64,000 nucleotides of DNA from NCBI GenBank assembly GCA_037127255.1, contig JBANSL010000017.1, positions 72,230,857-72,294,856 on the forward strand, given 5' to 3'. The DNA comes from Persicaria tinctoria. Lineage: Eukaryota > Streptophyta > Magnoliopsida > Caryophyllales > Polygonaceae. Positions 22,753-33,045 of the stretch are shown here, piece after piece (position 1 is the stretch's first letter; the number at the start of each line of letters is the position of its first letter). The notes under the pieces were generated by a model that was not told the origin of the DNA, made no database searches, and saw only the letters and a program-made list of their open reading frames with translations. The position numbers and the translations under genes are program-made.

Positions 22753-24078
22753 ATGTATTTGTCACGACGATTTAATCATTCCAGTTTCCAGGCCCAATTT
22801 GTGCATAGCTCCCATCAGTTGGAGAAAACATTGAAGGGTTTGTGTATATCTGGGAGGCTGAGGCAGGCTATTCAGTTGCTGTATGACGCAGGATTGTCAG
22901 TCGGTTGGCAGATTTATTCCCTTTTGCTTCAAGAATGTATACACAGGAGTGATTATGAACTTGGGAAGAGAATTCACTTGCATATGGTAGTTGTTGGATT
23001 TGCTCTTAATGAGTACCTTGAGACAAAGTTATTGATTTTGTATGCCAAGGCTGGGCATTTAGAAACTGCATGCAAAATGTTTTGCAAATTTGAGAAGAAG
23101 AGTCGAATTTCATGGAATGCTATTATTGCTGGTCATGTCCAAAAGGGTTTAGAAGAGGTGGGATTAAATCTATATCATGACATGAGATCCAGTAGTGTAA
23201 CTCCTGACCAGTTCACTTTTGCATCAGTGTTTCGAGCCTGTGCCACATTAGCCTTTCTGGAACAGGGTAGACAAGCTCATGGTTTATGGATTAAAATTAA
23301 AATTCCTGCTAATATTGTAGTCAGTAGTGCAATAATGGACATGTATTTCAAATGTAGCAGTCCCATTGATGGGTATCATGTATTTGAGGAATCTCCTGAG
23401 AGGAATGTTGTTACATGGACAGCCTTATTAACTGGTTTTGGTCATAATGGAAAAGTGAAAGAGGTTTTGAATCTCTTCGATGAAATGATCACCAAAGGTT
23501 TTAGACCCAATTATGTCACTTTCCTTGCTGTCCTTACTGCTTGTAGCCATGGAGGTTTGGTAAGCGAAGGCTGGAAGTGCTTTTTGTCTATGGAAAGGGA
23601 TTATGGAATTAAGCCTAGAGGGAAACATTATGCAGCCATGGTTGATCTTTTGGGGCGGGCTGGGAGGTTAGAAGAGGCTTATGAATTTGTTAAAAATTCA
23701 CCATTCAAGGATCATCCAGTTATTTGGAGTTCTTTGCTTGGGGCTTGCAGAATTCATGGAAACGTAGACCTTGTCAGGCTTTCAGCTGAAAAGTTCTTTG
23801 ATCTGGAACCAGAAAATGCTGGGAAATATGTTGTCTTGTCAAATGCTTACGCAGCCCATGGATTGTGGGGAAACGTGGCTGAGGTGAGGGGGTCAATGAG
23901 AGATTCTCATATGAAGAAGGACCCCGGATATAGCAGGATTGAACTCCACAACAAAGTTAACTTCTTTTTTATGGGTGATAACACACACAATGCAGCTCAA
24001 GATGTATCTCAGTTGCTTGAAGAGTTGTCGGGTGCCTTAAAGGATGCTGGTTTTATCCCTGATATAAGTGATATGTAA
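22753..24078 (+). CDS. PPR protein, PLS class with E motif (At4g16470-like), copy B
   Basis: This is a 441-residue tandem paralogue of copy A, with the same PPR order and an E-type tail (GYSRIELHNKVNFFF). The upstream in-frame Met at 22720 would add 11 residues. I prefer Met 22753 (MYLSRRFNHSSFQAQ) because it aligns with the start of copy A. It keeps the full MRDSHMKKDPGYSRIE stretch that copy A lacks, and is closer to what I recall of the Arabidopsis relative, so this may be the copy under stronger constraint. The expected role is organellar RNA recognition, probably editing; the target site is unknown. A transit peptide is not obvious from this start. Confidence 0.88.
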   Translation: MYLSRRFNHSSFQAQFVHSSHQLEKTLKGLCISGRLRQAIQLLYDAGLSVGWQIYSLLLQECIHRSDYELGKRIHLHMVVVGFALNEYLETKLLILYAKAGHLETACKMFCKFEKKSRISWNAIIAGHVQKGLEEVGLNLYHDMRSSSVTPDQFTFASVFRACATLAFLEQGRQAHGLWIKIKIPANIVVSSAIMDMYFKCSSPIDGYHVFEESPERNVVTWTALLTGFGHNGKVKEVLNLFDEMITKGFRPNYVTFLAVLTACSHGGLVSEGWKCFLSMERDYGIKPRGKHYAAMVDLLGRAGRLEEAYEFVKNSPFKDHPVIWSSLLGACRIHGNVDLVRLSAEKFFDLEPENAGKYVVLSNAYAAHGLWGNVAEVRGSMRDSHMKKDPGYSRIELHNKVNFFFMGDNTHNAAQDVSQLLEELSGALKDAGFIPDISDM

Positions 24079-24360
24079 ACAGATGCATGGCCATGATTCT
24101 TACAGATTTTGATACCTCTCTTCCTACAGTATTTTGCAGGATTGTATTGGGTGAAATTACTCACTTTTAACAACAGCATGCCATTGCCTACCATACACTA
24201 CTATGCTGTAGCTGGGTGTGGTGATTGCTGTTCTACTGTAGATGTTCAAGCATTGATTTTTATTCGTTTTATATGCCCTCTGGGGGAGTGCCTCCTTTTA
24301 TAAGATCGGTGCAGAACTGCAGGTATTCCATTTCTTCTAATTCAGTCACTTTATTCCTTG

Positions 24361-25411
24361 ATCTATGGTGGATAGTCCTTGGAGCTGTTATCTATAACCA
24401 ATTGAGGGAAAAATGAAAAGAAATCATCCTAATAACCAGACCAAAAAGATTGTGACAAAATTCCTTTCAGCAAGTAGTTCATATAAATGTCGTGCAGGAT
24501 TCTTTTTAATTCTATTGTATCATGGCCACAGTTGAGCTGGTCCGCTGGATGTGTAATTTGCGTGAGATTGCTCACTGATTATTCTTTCTTTTTTTTTAAA
24601 GGAGTTTCGATCAGATCTGTCAAAAGGTAAATAATATGGGCTGGATGGATCCCATTTTGACATACTGTCATATGATGAGTAAAAATGATACATGCTTGGC
24701 CTTGGCATTGATAGAGTTGTCGTCATTCAAAGCATCACCTCAGTCACTTCTAAGGCTTATAATGAGGTATTTCAGCAAGCAAAAGTTTATGATTTTCTTT
24801 GTGCAATAACTGTACGTTTGAGGAGGTTCTCAGTTCTCTGATTAGTGGAACAAATATAACCTAATTATTCTGATTAGGAGGTTCTTATCTATCATTGTAA
24901 TGCTATTTGATTTCCTTGTTCTATATTATTGTAAAATCAATTTAAATTATGCGCCTTGATGCAGACAGAATTCCCCGTGTGACTCGGCCAAGCTAACTGC
25001 TCCATATGAACCGTGTGGCAAACTGGCCAATTCGATCTCAAGGAATAATGAAGAGACACAGGCGGAGCTGATTACTCTTTCTTATGTTGCATAGCGTCGG
25101 CAATTGGTCATCAACGCTGCAAATCTTGTTCTTTGCGGTAAGATTGCGGGTAATTTTCGTCATTTTCCGTAATTAGTACTTGATTTGGGGACCTTGTCAT
25201 GTTTCCCTTGCAGATTTGCAATTCAAGCCACTGATAATCAAAATAGATGTTTTGATTATACTTTGTAATTTAACATATGCTAATATCACTTCAATCTCTC
25301 ATTCACTCTCTCAAAACGTGTTTTGATTATACATAACAAATTTGTAACTTTTGAATACCAATTTCATAGCGAACCCTTTGCACCATTGGCCTGTTTTTCA
25401 GGCAGCCTAGT
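24361..25411. other. Intergenic between convergent PPR genes
   Basis: Contains the 3' flank of PPR copy B and the 3' flank of the minus-strand PPR gene. No repeat ends or coding domains are recognised. Confidence 0.4.
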
Positions 25412-27235
25412 TTACACAGTTTGCAGATTCACACTTTCGACTTCAATCCTCGTAAATCCACGCGTCTTTCTAAATCCGCATACTCTCATCAGTCTCCTCG
25501 TCGTTTCTACCCTGTGCCAGTCACCGGATTTGGCATAAACCGTGCTCAACAAGAAGTAACTGGCTGCATTACGAGGCTCGAGTTCAATAACCCGATGAGC
25601 CAACTCCTCTGCAGCTTCCAGCCTCCCGTGATCAATGCAAGCCGACACAAGGGAGCTCCAGATTTTGATGTCTGGCTTCATGGGCATTCGCGTCACCATC
25701 TCACAAGCTTCGGCTACCCTCCCTGATCTCCCAAGAAGGTCAATTAGACACGAATAATGCCCCAAACTTAACTGACACCTGCCCTCGTCGATTGCGTCTC
25801 TGAAGAGCTGCTGAGCCTCTTCCACCAGCCCAGCACGGTTGCAAGCTGACAGCGTTGAAAGCAAAGCAACTGGGTCGACTTCTACATCGGCATCCCTCAT
25901 TGTATGGAAGATCCGTAGCGCTTCCTTGCCTTGGCCAGCCACGCCATAGGCGCTGATGAGTGAGCTCCACGAAACAGGATCTCTTATCGGAAGTTCTTCG
26001 AATACCTGACTTGAATGGGCTATAGAACCGCACTTTGCGTACATGTTAAGGAGCGAATTTCCCACAGAGACATCGGATACAAGGCCGGACTTGAGAGCAT
26101 TCGCGTGGATCACTCGCCCAGTGCTTATAGAAGCTTGGCTTGTGCAGGCGGATAAGACCGCCAAGAGGGTCACAGAATTCGGCTCCATTGCCTCTAATCT
26201 CATCCGGTTGAACTGCTTAATCGCTTCAGATAGTTTCCCGTCCCGAGAGCAGCTTTCAATGGCTGAGGTCCACACCACAATGTCTCTCATTGAGGCTCTT
26301 TCCATGATCCTATTAACAGCCTTCGACGTGTCCCCAAACTGGCTGTATGCGTGCATAAGTGACGCTGAGAAGCTAGGTTCCGAATCAAACCCATGACGGA
26401 AACCATACCCATGGATCTCCTTTGCCTGCTTCGTGGATCCCAATCCAGCAAAACTCGGCAGGATGGAAATGAGAGTCACCCGGTTTGCCTTGAACCCTTC
26501 ATCTTGCATTGCTCTAAAGCATTCGACTGCGACCTCATACGCTCCTTTAGCGGCAAAACCCCCTATCATGGCTGTCCATGAAACTTCGTTCCTGACCTCC
26601 ATTTGACCGAAAACACAGAGAGCCGATTTCGAGTCTGATTCTGAACCTTGCATATACAAGTCCACCAAAGCTGTGGATAAAAACACAGATTGTGGCATCA
26701 TCATTACCCCACTCCCAACAACAAACCCATGGATTTCTCTCCCAAGCTTCAAGCCTCCACCGATCCTAGTGCAAATCCCGAGAACGCTAGCAATCAGCTC
26801 TGGCTTTGGAGCATACCCAACAGCACACATTTGCTTGAACAGCCCCAAAGCTTCAGAAAAAAGCCCATTCTGGATGCTGCCCATTATCAAGGAATTCCAG
26901 GTGATGGCATCTCTCTGGGGCATTTCATCGAACAGTTGGCGGGCACATCGTATATGAGAGAATTTGGAATACACAGAGAGGAGCGAGTTGGAAACGACGA
27001 GGTGGGTAGTGGCGGATGATTTGATTGCGAGTGAATGGAGTTGCAGGGCGCCATTGAAGGAGTGGGATTGAAAGCAACCTTTGATGAGAGAGGGGAGAAT
27101 GTAAGTGATGGATTCATGGTGGAGCTGTTGATGATGTTGAAAGAGAGAAACTGCTTCTTGGTAAAGTCCTCTGTGCACAAAATCTTTGAGGTTATCATGA
27201 AGTACTCCCAACTTGGTGAGTTGTTGCTTCATCAA
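25412..27235 (-). CDS. PPR protein, PLS class with short E motif (At4g31070-like)
   Basis: A single-exon ORF of 607 residues. PPR repeats run almost end to end: ITYILPSLIKGCFQSHSF, VVSNSLLSVYSKFSHIRCAR, ITWNSLIMGSIQNG, NEVSWTAMIGGFAAKGAY, VSVGNSLLNMYAKCGSIAHS, VSWSSLISAYGVAGQGKEAL and YSCLIDLLGRSGRVAEACEM. It ends in TRGFTRIEVE and a short tail, without DYW. Order and length fit Arabidopsis At4g31070, annotated as mitochondrial (624 residues). The role should be sequence-specific RNA binding in mitochondria. The start MMKQQLTKLG lacks a long basic leader, but it is the first Met in a frame that closes just upstream. It is convergent with the tandem PPR pair but not a close paralogue, so it is not part of that duplication. 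Several plus-strand frames over it are shadows. Confidence 0.92.
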   Translation of the reverse strand: MMKQQLTKLGVLHDNLKDFVHRGLYQEAVSLFQHHQQLHHESITYILPSLIKGCFQSHSFNGALQLHSLAIKSSATTHLVVSNSLLSVYSKFSHIRCARQLFDEMPQRDAITWNSLIMGSIQNGLFSEALGLFKQMCAVGYAPKPELIASVLGICTRIGGGLKLGREIHGFVVGSGVMMMPQSVFLSTALVDLYMQGSESDSKSALCVFGQMEVRNEVSWTAMIGGFAAKGAYEVAVECFRAMQDEGFKANRVTLISILPSFAGLGSTKQAKEIHGYGFRHGFDSEPSFSASLMHAYSQFGDTSKAVNRIMERASMRDIVVWTSAIESCSRDGKLSEAIKQFNRMRLEAMEPNSVTLLAVLSACTSQASISTGRVIHANALKSGLVSDVSVGNSLLNMYAKCGSIAHSSQVFEELPIRDPVSWSSLISAYGVAGQGKEALRIFHTMRDADVEVDPVALLSTLSACNRAGLVEEAQQLFRDAIDEGRCQLSLGHYSCLIDLLGRSGRVAEACEMVTRMPMKPDIKIWSSLVSACIDHGRLEAAEELAHRVIELEPRNAASYFLLSTVYAKSGDWHRVETTRRLMRVCGFRKTRGFTRIEVESVNLQTV

Positions 27236-27584
27236 CCGAAACCCTGATAAATCAAATTGGGTAATTAGTATCAGGGGATTTGTTAGGGTTTATGTAGATT
27301 GGCCAATGGCTATTGCTTAATCCAGTGATGGAGTCTGGTTTTCTCACCTCCTCCACAACTTTCAAATAAATTGGATTTGAGTTAGATGAGGAGGGAGGGT
27401 CAAGTTTGGGAAAAAACCATTAAAGATATCCCTCCAAATTGGGTTTGATCATTTCAATTTACTATTTATATATAAATTTATGTTTTAATGTATACCAGAG
27501 TAATATAAAAATGACAACAACATATAATTAATAATTATTTTATTTCATAAAAAAATGAGCAAATATATAAAATAAGTCTATTAA
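27236..27584 (-). promoter_or_regulatory. Upstream region of the minus-strand PPR gene
   Basis: Non-coding DNA between the PPR start and the Tourist-like element. Only about 350 bp separate the start codon from the transposon nest. No specific motif could be named. Confidence 0.35.
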
Positions 27585-27714
27585 GGCCCTGTTTGATAAT
27601 ATAGTTAGTTGGATGGCTGAAGTTGGTGGTTTTGTGTGTAAAATATATATGTGTTAAATTAAACTACTAATAAACTAGTTATTAAGATGTTTGATAACCC
27701 TGACTTATAAGATA

Positions 27715-27935
27715 CTCTCTCCGTATCGCAATACTTGTTGTTTTAGCTCTATGCACGCTTATTAACAAAACCTATATTTACTTTACTTTTATAGGTTAAA
27801 ACACTTAAAAGCAACAATTATTGCCTATAAAAAGAACAATCATTACCTATAAAGATAATAATTATAGCTAAAACAACAAATTTTTTGATACACCTTTACT
27901 AGTCTAAAACAACAAGTATTGCGATACGGAGGGAG
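27715..27935. mobile_element. Stowaway MITE
   Basis: A 221-bp element between TA dinucleotides (27713-27714, 27936-27937). The left end is CTCTCTCCGTATCGCAATAC and the inverted right end GTATTGCGATACGGAGGGAG. The arms also share AACAACAAG. It sits inside the Tourist-like host. Confidence 0.9.
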
Positions 27936-27997
27936 TAGTTGATACATATTAGATGGGGCGTTGTTAACCGCACTACAAAAAATTTGGTGGGGGCACC

Positions 27998-28330
27998 CAA
28001 AAAGAAATTGCACTTCCGTGTTTTGGAAACGGAAGTTGTGCTATATTAATGATTTCTTTTCTTTTATTTTTCGGAAAATATTACACATAACTTCCGTGTT
28101 TGAAAAACGGAAGGTCAAATCAACTTTATACCTTCCGTTTTTAAAACACGAGAAAGAAAAGCTGTTTTTTGCCTTCCGATTTTAAAATATGGAAGTACAA
28201 AATTGCTGTTTGCCTTCCGTTTTTTAAATATGGAAGTACAAAATAACTGTTTGTCTTCCGTTTTTTAAATACAGAAGTACAAAATAGCCGTTTGCTTTTC
28301 GTATTTAAAAAAGGGAAGGGTAAGTTTTTT
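27998..28330. repeat. Left subterminal repeats of the CACTA-like element
   Basis: At least six degenerate copies of CTTCCGTTTTTAAAAACGGAAG-type inverted units, spaced roughly 50-60 bp and linked by TACAAAAT words. In CACTA elements such arrays bind the accessory protein TnpA. A T-run follows at 28326-28344. Confidence 0.75.
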
Positions 28331-28439
28331 TTTTTTTTTTTTTTGCGTCAAAAAAGGGTAGGATTTTCTTCTTAATATGACGAATATACTAGTCATAACC
28401 GATATTTGCCCTAGTTGCGCCGAATTGAGTAGAAGAATG

Positions 28440-29608
28440 TCAAATCACACATCCAATGGTAACGAAGGAGTCAACAATAATATTCAGGTATTTATGAACT
28501 TTTATAGTATAATTTAATGATAATTGATTCAATTCGTGAAATTTGATTATTTTCAACGCTATTTCGATTGTTTTCAGTTTGATAGAATGTACATTGTTGG
28601 ATTCGATTATTCGCCTTGTTTTGCGAATAATTATTACTGAACGGATAGAAAATCAATGTTAGAATGGGCTCGTCAGATTGCTTTTGTGAACAACTTTGTT
28701 CTCACAATTGTAAAATCTTGGAATAGCTCTGCAACCCGATATGGATCGGTATATTTTGGATGTGAAAAATATGGAGAAAATAGAAATCGTAAGAAGAAAA
28801 TCAGAGGTGCTGATATACCAGTAATAGTCCCGCGGGATGGAAGGTCTAAAAAAATAATTGTCCATTTTTGTTGTATGGTTGGGAAGCCGAAAGAAATGTA
28901 TGGCGGCTGATAGTGGAGTGTGGCATGCATAACAATAAACTGCCTCTTAGATTGAAAGGTCATCAGATGGTGGGACGATTGACGAATGAAGAGATACAAC
29001 TAGTGAAAGATTTGACAATCGGAGGGGTAATGTCAATTCCCCTTCTTGCGACATTGAAAAATACTTTCAAGGAGAATTTGAGCACGAGACAACAAATTTA
29101 TAATGCAAGGGCGAGACTCAAGAAGAATGAGATGCAAGATATGACCCCAATGCAACATCTCCATAATATGCTCACGTATAAAAAATTCACTTTCAGTCAC
29201 AGGCTTCGTCCCGATGGGTCTTTGCAAGACTTAGCATTTGCTCATAAGGATTCACTAGAGTTGTGGAAGAAATTCTCATACGTCATGATTATGGACGCAA
29301 CCTATAAGACCAATAGGTAAGCTTAAGTTTTGGTAATGCAAACATTATTCTAATTTTATTGTTTGTAATTGAGTCATCTAATTTAGAAAATGACTATGAT
29401 GTAGGTGCGATTTGCCGTTGTTTGAGATAGTTGGACTAACAAGCACTGAGATGACGTTTAATGTGAGATTTGCATTCTTGGGTGATAAAACTGAAAATAC
29501 ATACAATTGGGTGATGCGACAAGTGGAAGGATGGTGTCCAGGGGTGATAGTGACTGATAAAGATGGTGCTCTTATCAATGCGGTTGCTACTGTAGATATT
29601 CTTCTTTA
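28440..29608 (+). pseudogene. MULE/FAR1-like transposase remnant
   Basis: The N-terminal FAR1-type region is seen as SMLEWARQIAFVNNFVLTIV and KYGENRNRKKK. A frameshift near 28856 leads to LLYGWEAERNVWRLIVECG, MHNNKLPLRLKGHQMVGRLT, HRLRPDGSLQDLAFAHKDS and MIMDATYKTNR. Across an intron (AATAG|GTAAGC to GATGTAG|GTGCG, 29314-29403) it continues CDLPLFEIVGLTSTEMTF, FAFLGDKTENTYNW and GVIVTDKDGALINAV. DATYKTNR and VTDKD carry the first two catalytic acids of the MULE transposase core. The ORF ends at 29608, before the third acidic residue and the SWIM domain. It is broken and inactive. Confidence 0.75.
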
Positions 29609-29669
29609 ATTTATTTATACTTTCTCTGTAGATGTGGATATGGCATTATTTTCCATTCACGCGTACATC

Positions 29670-30917
29670 TGTTGATGAGCGGTTTTTAGTCGCCTTAACC
29701 GTATCAAAATAATTTCGAACCTACCTAACTAATGTAGTGTGGTAAGCACGAGTCGATCCCACAGAGAATCAAGTTATTCCTAAGTTAAGTTTATTTACCA
29801 ATTAGTATCAAACGGGGGTTTTTGAGGTGATGAAAATAAGAAATAAAATAAAATAAACTATAAACAAATTGATGGAGATAACGATTAATAAAATAGTTTC
29901 ATCTACAATTATCCACTCTATTTGGTTGAATTGATATTGTAACTTCCTCTTGTCCTTTTAGGTTTTCCTATGAATGTCCTTGTCCCGACCTAATATAGTT
30001 ACTAGTCCAACCAGTCCTAGAAACCCTTATCAATCGAACAGTCCCTAAAAAAGGATTTAACCCAATTGATAGCTTTAAGTTCAGAGATTAGTCAAGGTAT
30101 TTGCAGTCCCTAAAGAGGGATTTAACAACACATTCAACTTCCTACTCATTCAATTAGTTCAACCAGCCCTAAAGGAACAAGTTTGCCACTTAGGTTAAGG
30201 TTCGCAACCAGGAATCTACAAAACCCTAGCAATTGAATTGATTCTAACTAGTTGCGCGGGCTAGATAGAATAAAACAATAGACAATCAAGCACAAAGAAG
30301 TCGAAACATTCAAATATAGGAAATAAAGAACAAGATTCAGAAACTCACAATTAATCCAAACAAAGCTTCAAATTGCAGACGAAACGGGAGAGTTTAGATC
30401 TCCATAAAAATAAAACAAAACATACTTAGGGTTAAGAAGGAATGAAAGTCGGTCGGCCACTGACACGTTCGGCCTCCCTTTCACCGAATGAATGAATGTG
30501 TATATATAACATAAACTATCCTAACCTAAATCTATCTAATCTAATACGGATATATAATATTATTATTATTATTATATCTATCTAATCTATCTAAACATAT
30601 ATGTTACGCAGCACTAAGCCAATCATTGGACTTGTTGAACACTTGAACCCACGTCCTGCCGTTCGGAGCCCATCTCCTCCACGTACGATCATCAACCCAT
30701 TTACGTAGCTAGCCCATCTTGTCTTTCAAATTGCGATCAACCAATCAACCTCTGAATTCATACGATCCAACCTGAAAATACCTGAAATATATAAAAATAC
30801 TGGTGTAGACTCCGAAAACCAAATAATATAAATTAAGATATAAAATAGGTAAACATGCTCTAAATTAATATGCAAATCTCTTCTAAAAACATGACTAAAA
30901 TAGACTCTATCATCTGT
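29670..30917. mobile_element. Unclassified insertion between transposase and PMD parts
   Basis: It begins TGTTGATGAGCGGTTTTTAG and includes GTCGATCCCACAGAGAATC, strings found in a widespread plant retroelement-associated repeat. The right limit near CATCTGTCAA is a guess. An ATT microsatellite lies at about 30557-30575. There is no coding domain and no paired ends, so the class is unknown. Confidence 0.35.
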
Positions 30918-31046
30918 CAAACTTAATGTGGAGGATGATGGTGGTAATGTGTTACCATTTGGGTTGCACCCGACATTGACCGGACAAAGGTGAATAAGGA
31001 CCTTAACAGACTAGTGACATATAATTAGTGGTTTGACACACTAAAA

Positions 31047-31774
31047 GTGGATAATGTGTGCTGGAGGCCATACAAGAGACATGTTCAGAATTTAGAAGGG
31101 CCAGAATCAGTGTCATTCTACAGAGGGCTCATCGGCAATATGGGAGTGTATGAGCCTTACTATCCGGATCGTGTTGTTCGTCAGTTTGGAGGGGTCCAAC
31201 ATATACCCCTTCCACCATCCAAGCCCTATGAAGTAGACAGGCCAAACAACCCACATGCGTACATTGCTGCCTACAGTGACCAATATGATTTATGGGATGA
31301 TCGGGATCGCCATGATTGTCAGTTTATAACAGATATGTTCCCATTGTCTTTAGCTCCATGGGAGGTTTCTAATGATTACTTTGATTATCACATTCGACAT
31401 GGTAAACCATTTCTTCTACCGAGCTCATACACATCAGACCCCCCTGTGCGTCCGATTCCCTCCCTGATGATAGATCTTGAGGAGGTAAAGTTTAAATTCA
31501 TTCGCCCATAAATATCATATCTGTAATGTTATATAAACACATAGATTAATTTTGGTTGTCATTCGTCCTAATGTTGATGCAACATCGTCAACATGTTGTT
31601 ATCATGGTGCTTGAGCTACACGAGCGTGGTGAGGGTGCATCCGCATATGAGATAGCTTTATTGCATCGTGTGTTGATGGGTGATGATACAGTGTCGTGTG
31701 TCGCCCCTGAGTGGATGCCATTCCAACATCAGCAAGTAAGACCTAGTCAGCATCGTTACTACTCCCAAGAGTAG
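31047..31774 (+). pseudogene. Plant mobile domain (PMD) fragment
   Basis: The plus strand encodes DNVCWRPYKRHVQNL, YYPDRVVRQFGGVQHIPLPP and FPLSLAPWEVSNDYFDYHI, then a short C-terminal tail after a likely intron or frame break at about 31525. WxPY, the PDRVxRQFGxxQ motif and the final YxxWxxxH-like stretch are typical of the plant mobile domain (MAIN/MAIL1 and transposon-borne relatives). The N-terminal half of the domain is missing, and there is no good start codon context. PMD genes often travel with MULE and gypsy elements, which fits the transposase remnant upstream. Confidence 0.7.
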
Positions 31775-32756
31775 TTTATTATGTTGATTACTCTAAATTT
31801 GTAGTTTAGTATGTAGACCTATTAGTTGGACGTTTTCTGTTTTGGAATTCCTTTTTTTCAACGTCCTGATTATAATATTTTAAACTTGCAACTCAATGAA
31901 AAATTTATTTTTGTCTTTTTAGTTTGGGAGTAAGTTTGTTATGTAGATGAAATGATATAAATATGGTTTAGTATTGTTGATCGTTAAGTTTAATTTATTC
32001 TAAACTCATGATGTAATCAAATCTACAAGAAATCAATAGTTTTGAATGTTGGTTCGCAAAAAGCCAATAAACATTTCTTTTGAATTCAACAATAAGTTTT
32101 GAATTTCACTTAAAATTAAAGTTTTGATTGGTTTTATTTTTTATTTATTTTTCTTCCTCTGTACCATGACTTTTAAGTTAGTGAACAAAATTGAATCCCC
32201 ATTATTTTATACGGCCTCTAAATTATTTAGTTTTTATGTTCTGTTTAAGTTAATTGTTTGAGAATATATCGGTTTATCTCACATATACTTTTATACAAGT
32301 TTAACATAATTTTGGTTGAGTTTGTACGGATCAATATATATGTCATTGTAAAGTATCACAAATCATTATCAAAATGTAACTAATTGAATTTTAAGGATTT
32401 TATTATATTTTAGTTATTATTTATTTTATATTATTATTTGATTTTTTTATTAATTATATTAACAAATTTTATAAAAAAATCAAATATTTATAAAACATTA
32501 TATTAAAGGATATCAAAACGTAACTTATGCAATAAATTTGGTTATTTACTCTTTATTGGATAAATAAGTGAAAAAATATTAAATAGTATATAAAGAAGAG
32601 TTCTTACTCTTATATGATATACTAAAATGTAATTTATTAACAAAACGCGTAAGGGCGTGGGTAACCGTTACAATTTATTTATTAAAATTATGTGTGTTTC
32701 TATTTTATTTTTTTAAAAGTTAAAATCAAACTCGTTTGTTTTTTTCAAAATACTTT
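31775..32756. other. AT-rich filler in the CACTA-like element
   Basis: No open frames and no recognised repeats between the PMD fragment and the right subterminal array. Confidence 0.4.
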
Positions 32757-33045
32757 AAAAATTGTACTCCTGTTTATAGAAAGCGGGAGTTATAAAATAG
32801 TTGTACTCCCGTATTTGAAAGAGGGGAGGTGTAATTAAAATTGTACTTTCGTTTTTTAAATACGAGAGTACAACCCATTTTTATAACTCCCGTTTTTTAA
32901 AAACGGAAGGCAAAACTAAAAGTTGTACTCTCGTTTTTCAAAAACGGAAGTACAACTTATATTTTGAACTCCCGTGTTTTAAAAACGGAAGACATAAATT
33001 AACTGTCCATTTACACTTCCGTTTTCAGGGCATGGAAGTACAAAG
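32757..33045. repeat. Right subterminal repeats of the CACTA-like element
   Basis: Repeated TACTCCCGTTTTT...AAAAACGGAAG units, inverted relative to each other and related to the left array (ACTTCCGTTTT core). This supports both ends belonging to one element. Confidence 0.75.

Larger units (their letters stand above)
19540..24360. repeat. Direct tandem duplication containing two PPR genes
   Basis: Unit 1 spans about 19540-21690 and unit 2 about 21880-24360. Shared landmarks include the leader block TCTCCTTCACC.TATCCAATC (19557 and 21890), the whole PPR ORFs, and a 3' block (TGCCCTCTGG then GCAGAACTGCA, 21594-21650 and 24275-24325). Exon and non-coding DNA are duplicated together, so this was a genomic duplication. 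Exact breakpoints would need an alignment. Confidence 0.8.

Noticed and set aside
25421..27198. Several plus- and minus-strand frames of 60-117 residues
   Set aside because: They are shadows of the 607-residue PPR gene on the minus strand.
28000..28330. Regular inverted repeats that look like a CRISPR array
   Set aside because: Units are degenerate palindromes without uniform spacers. They are subterminal repeats of a plant DNA transposon.
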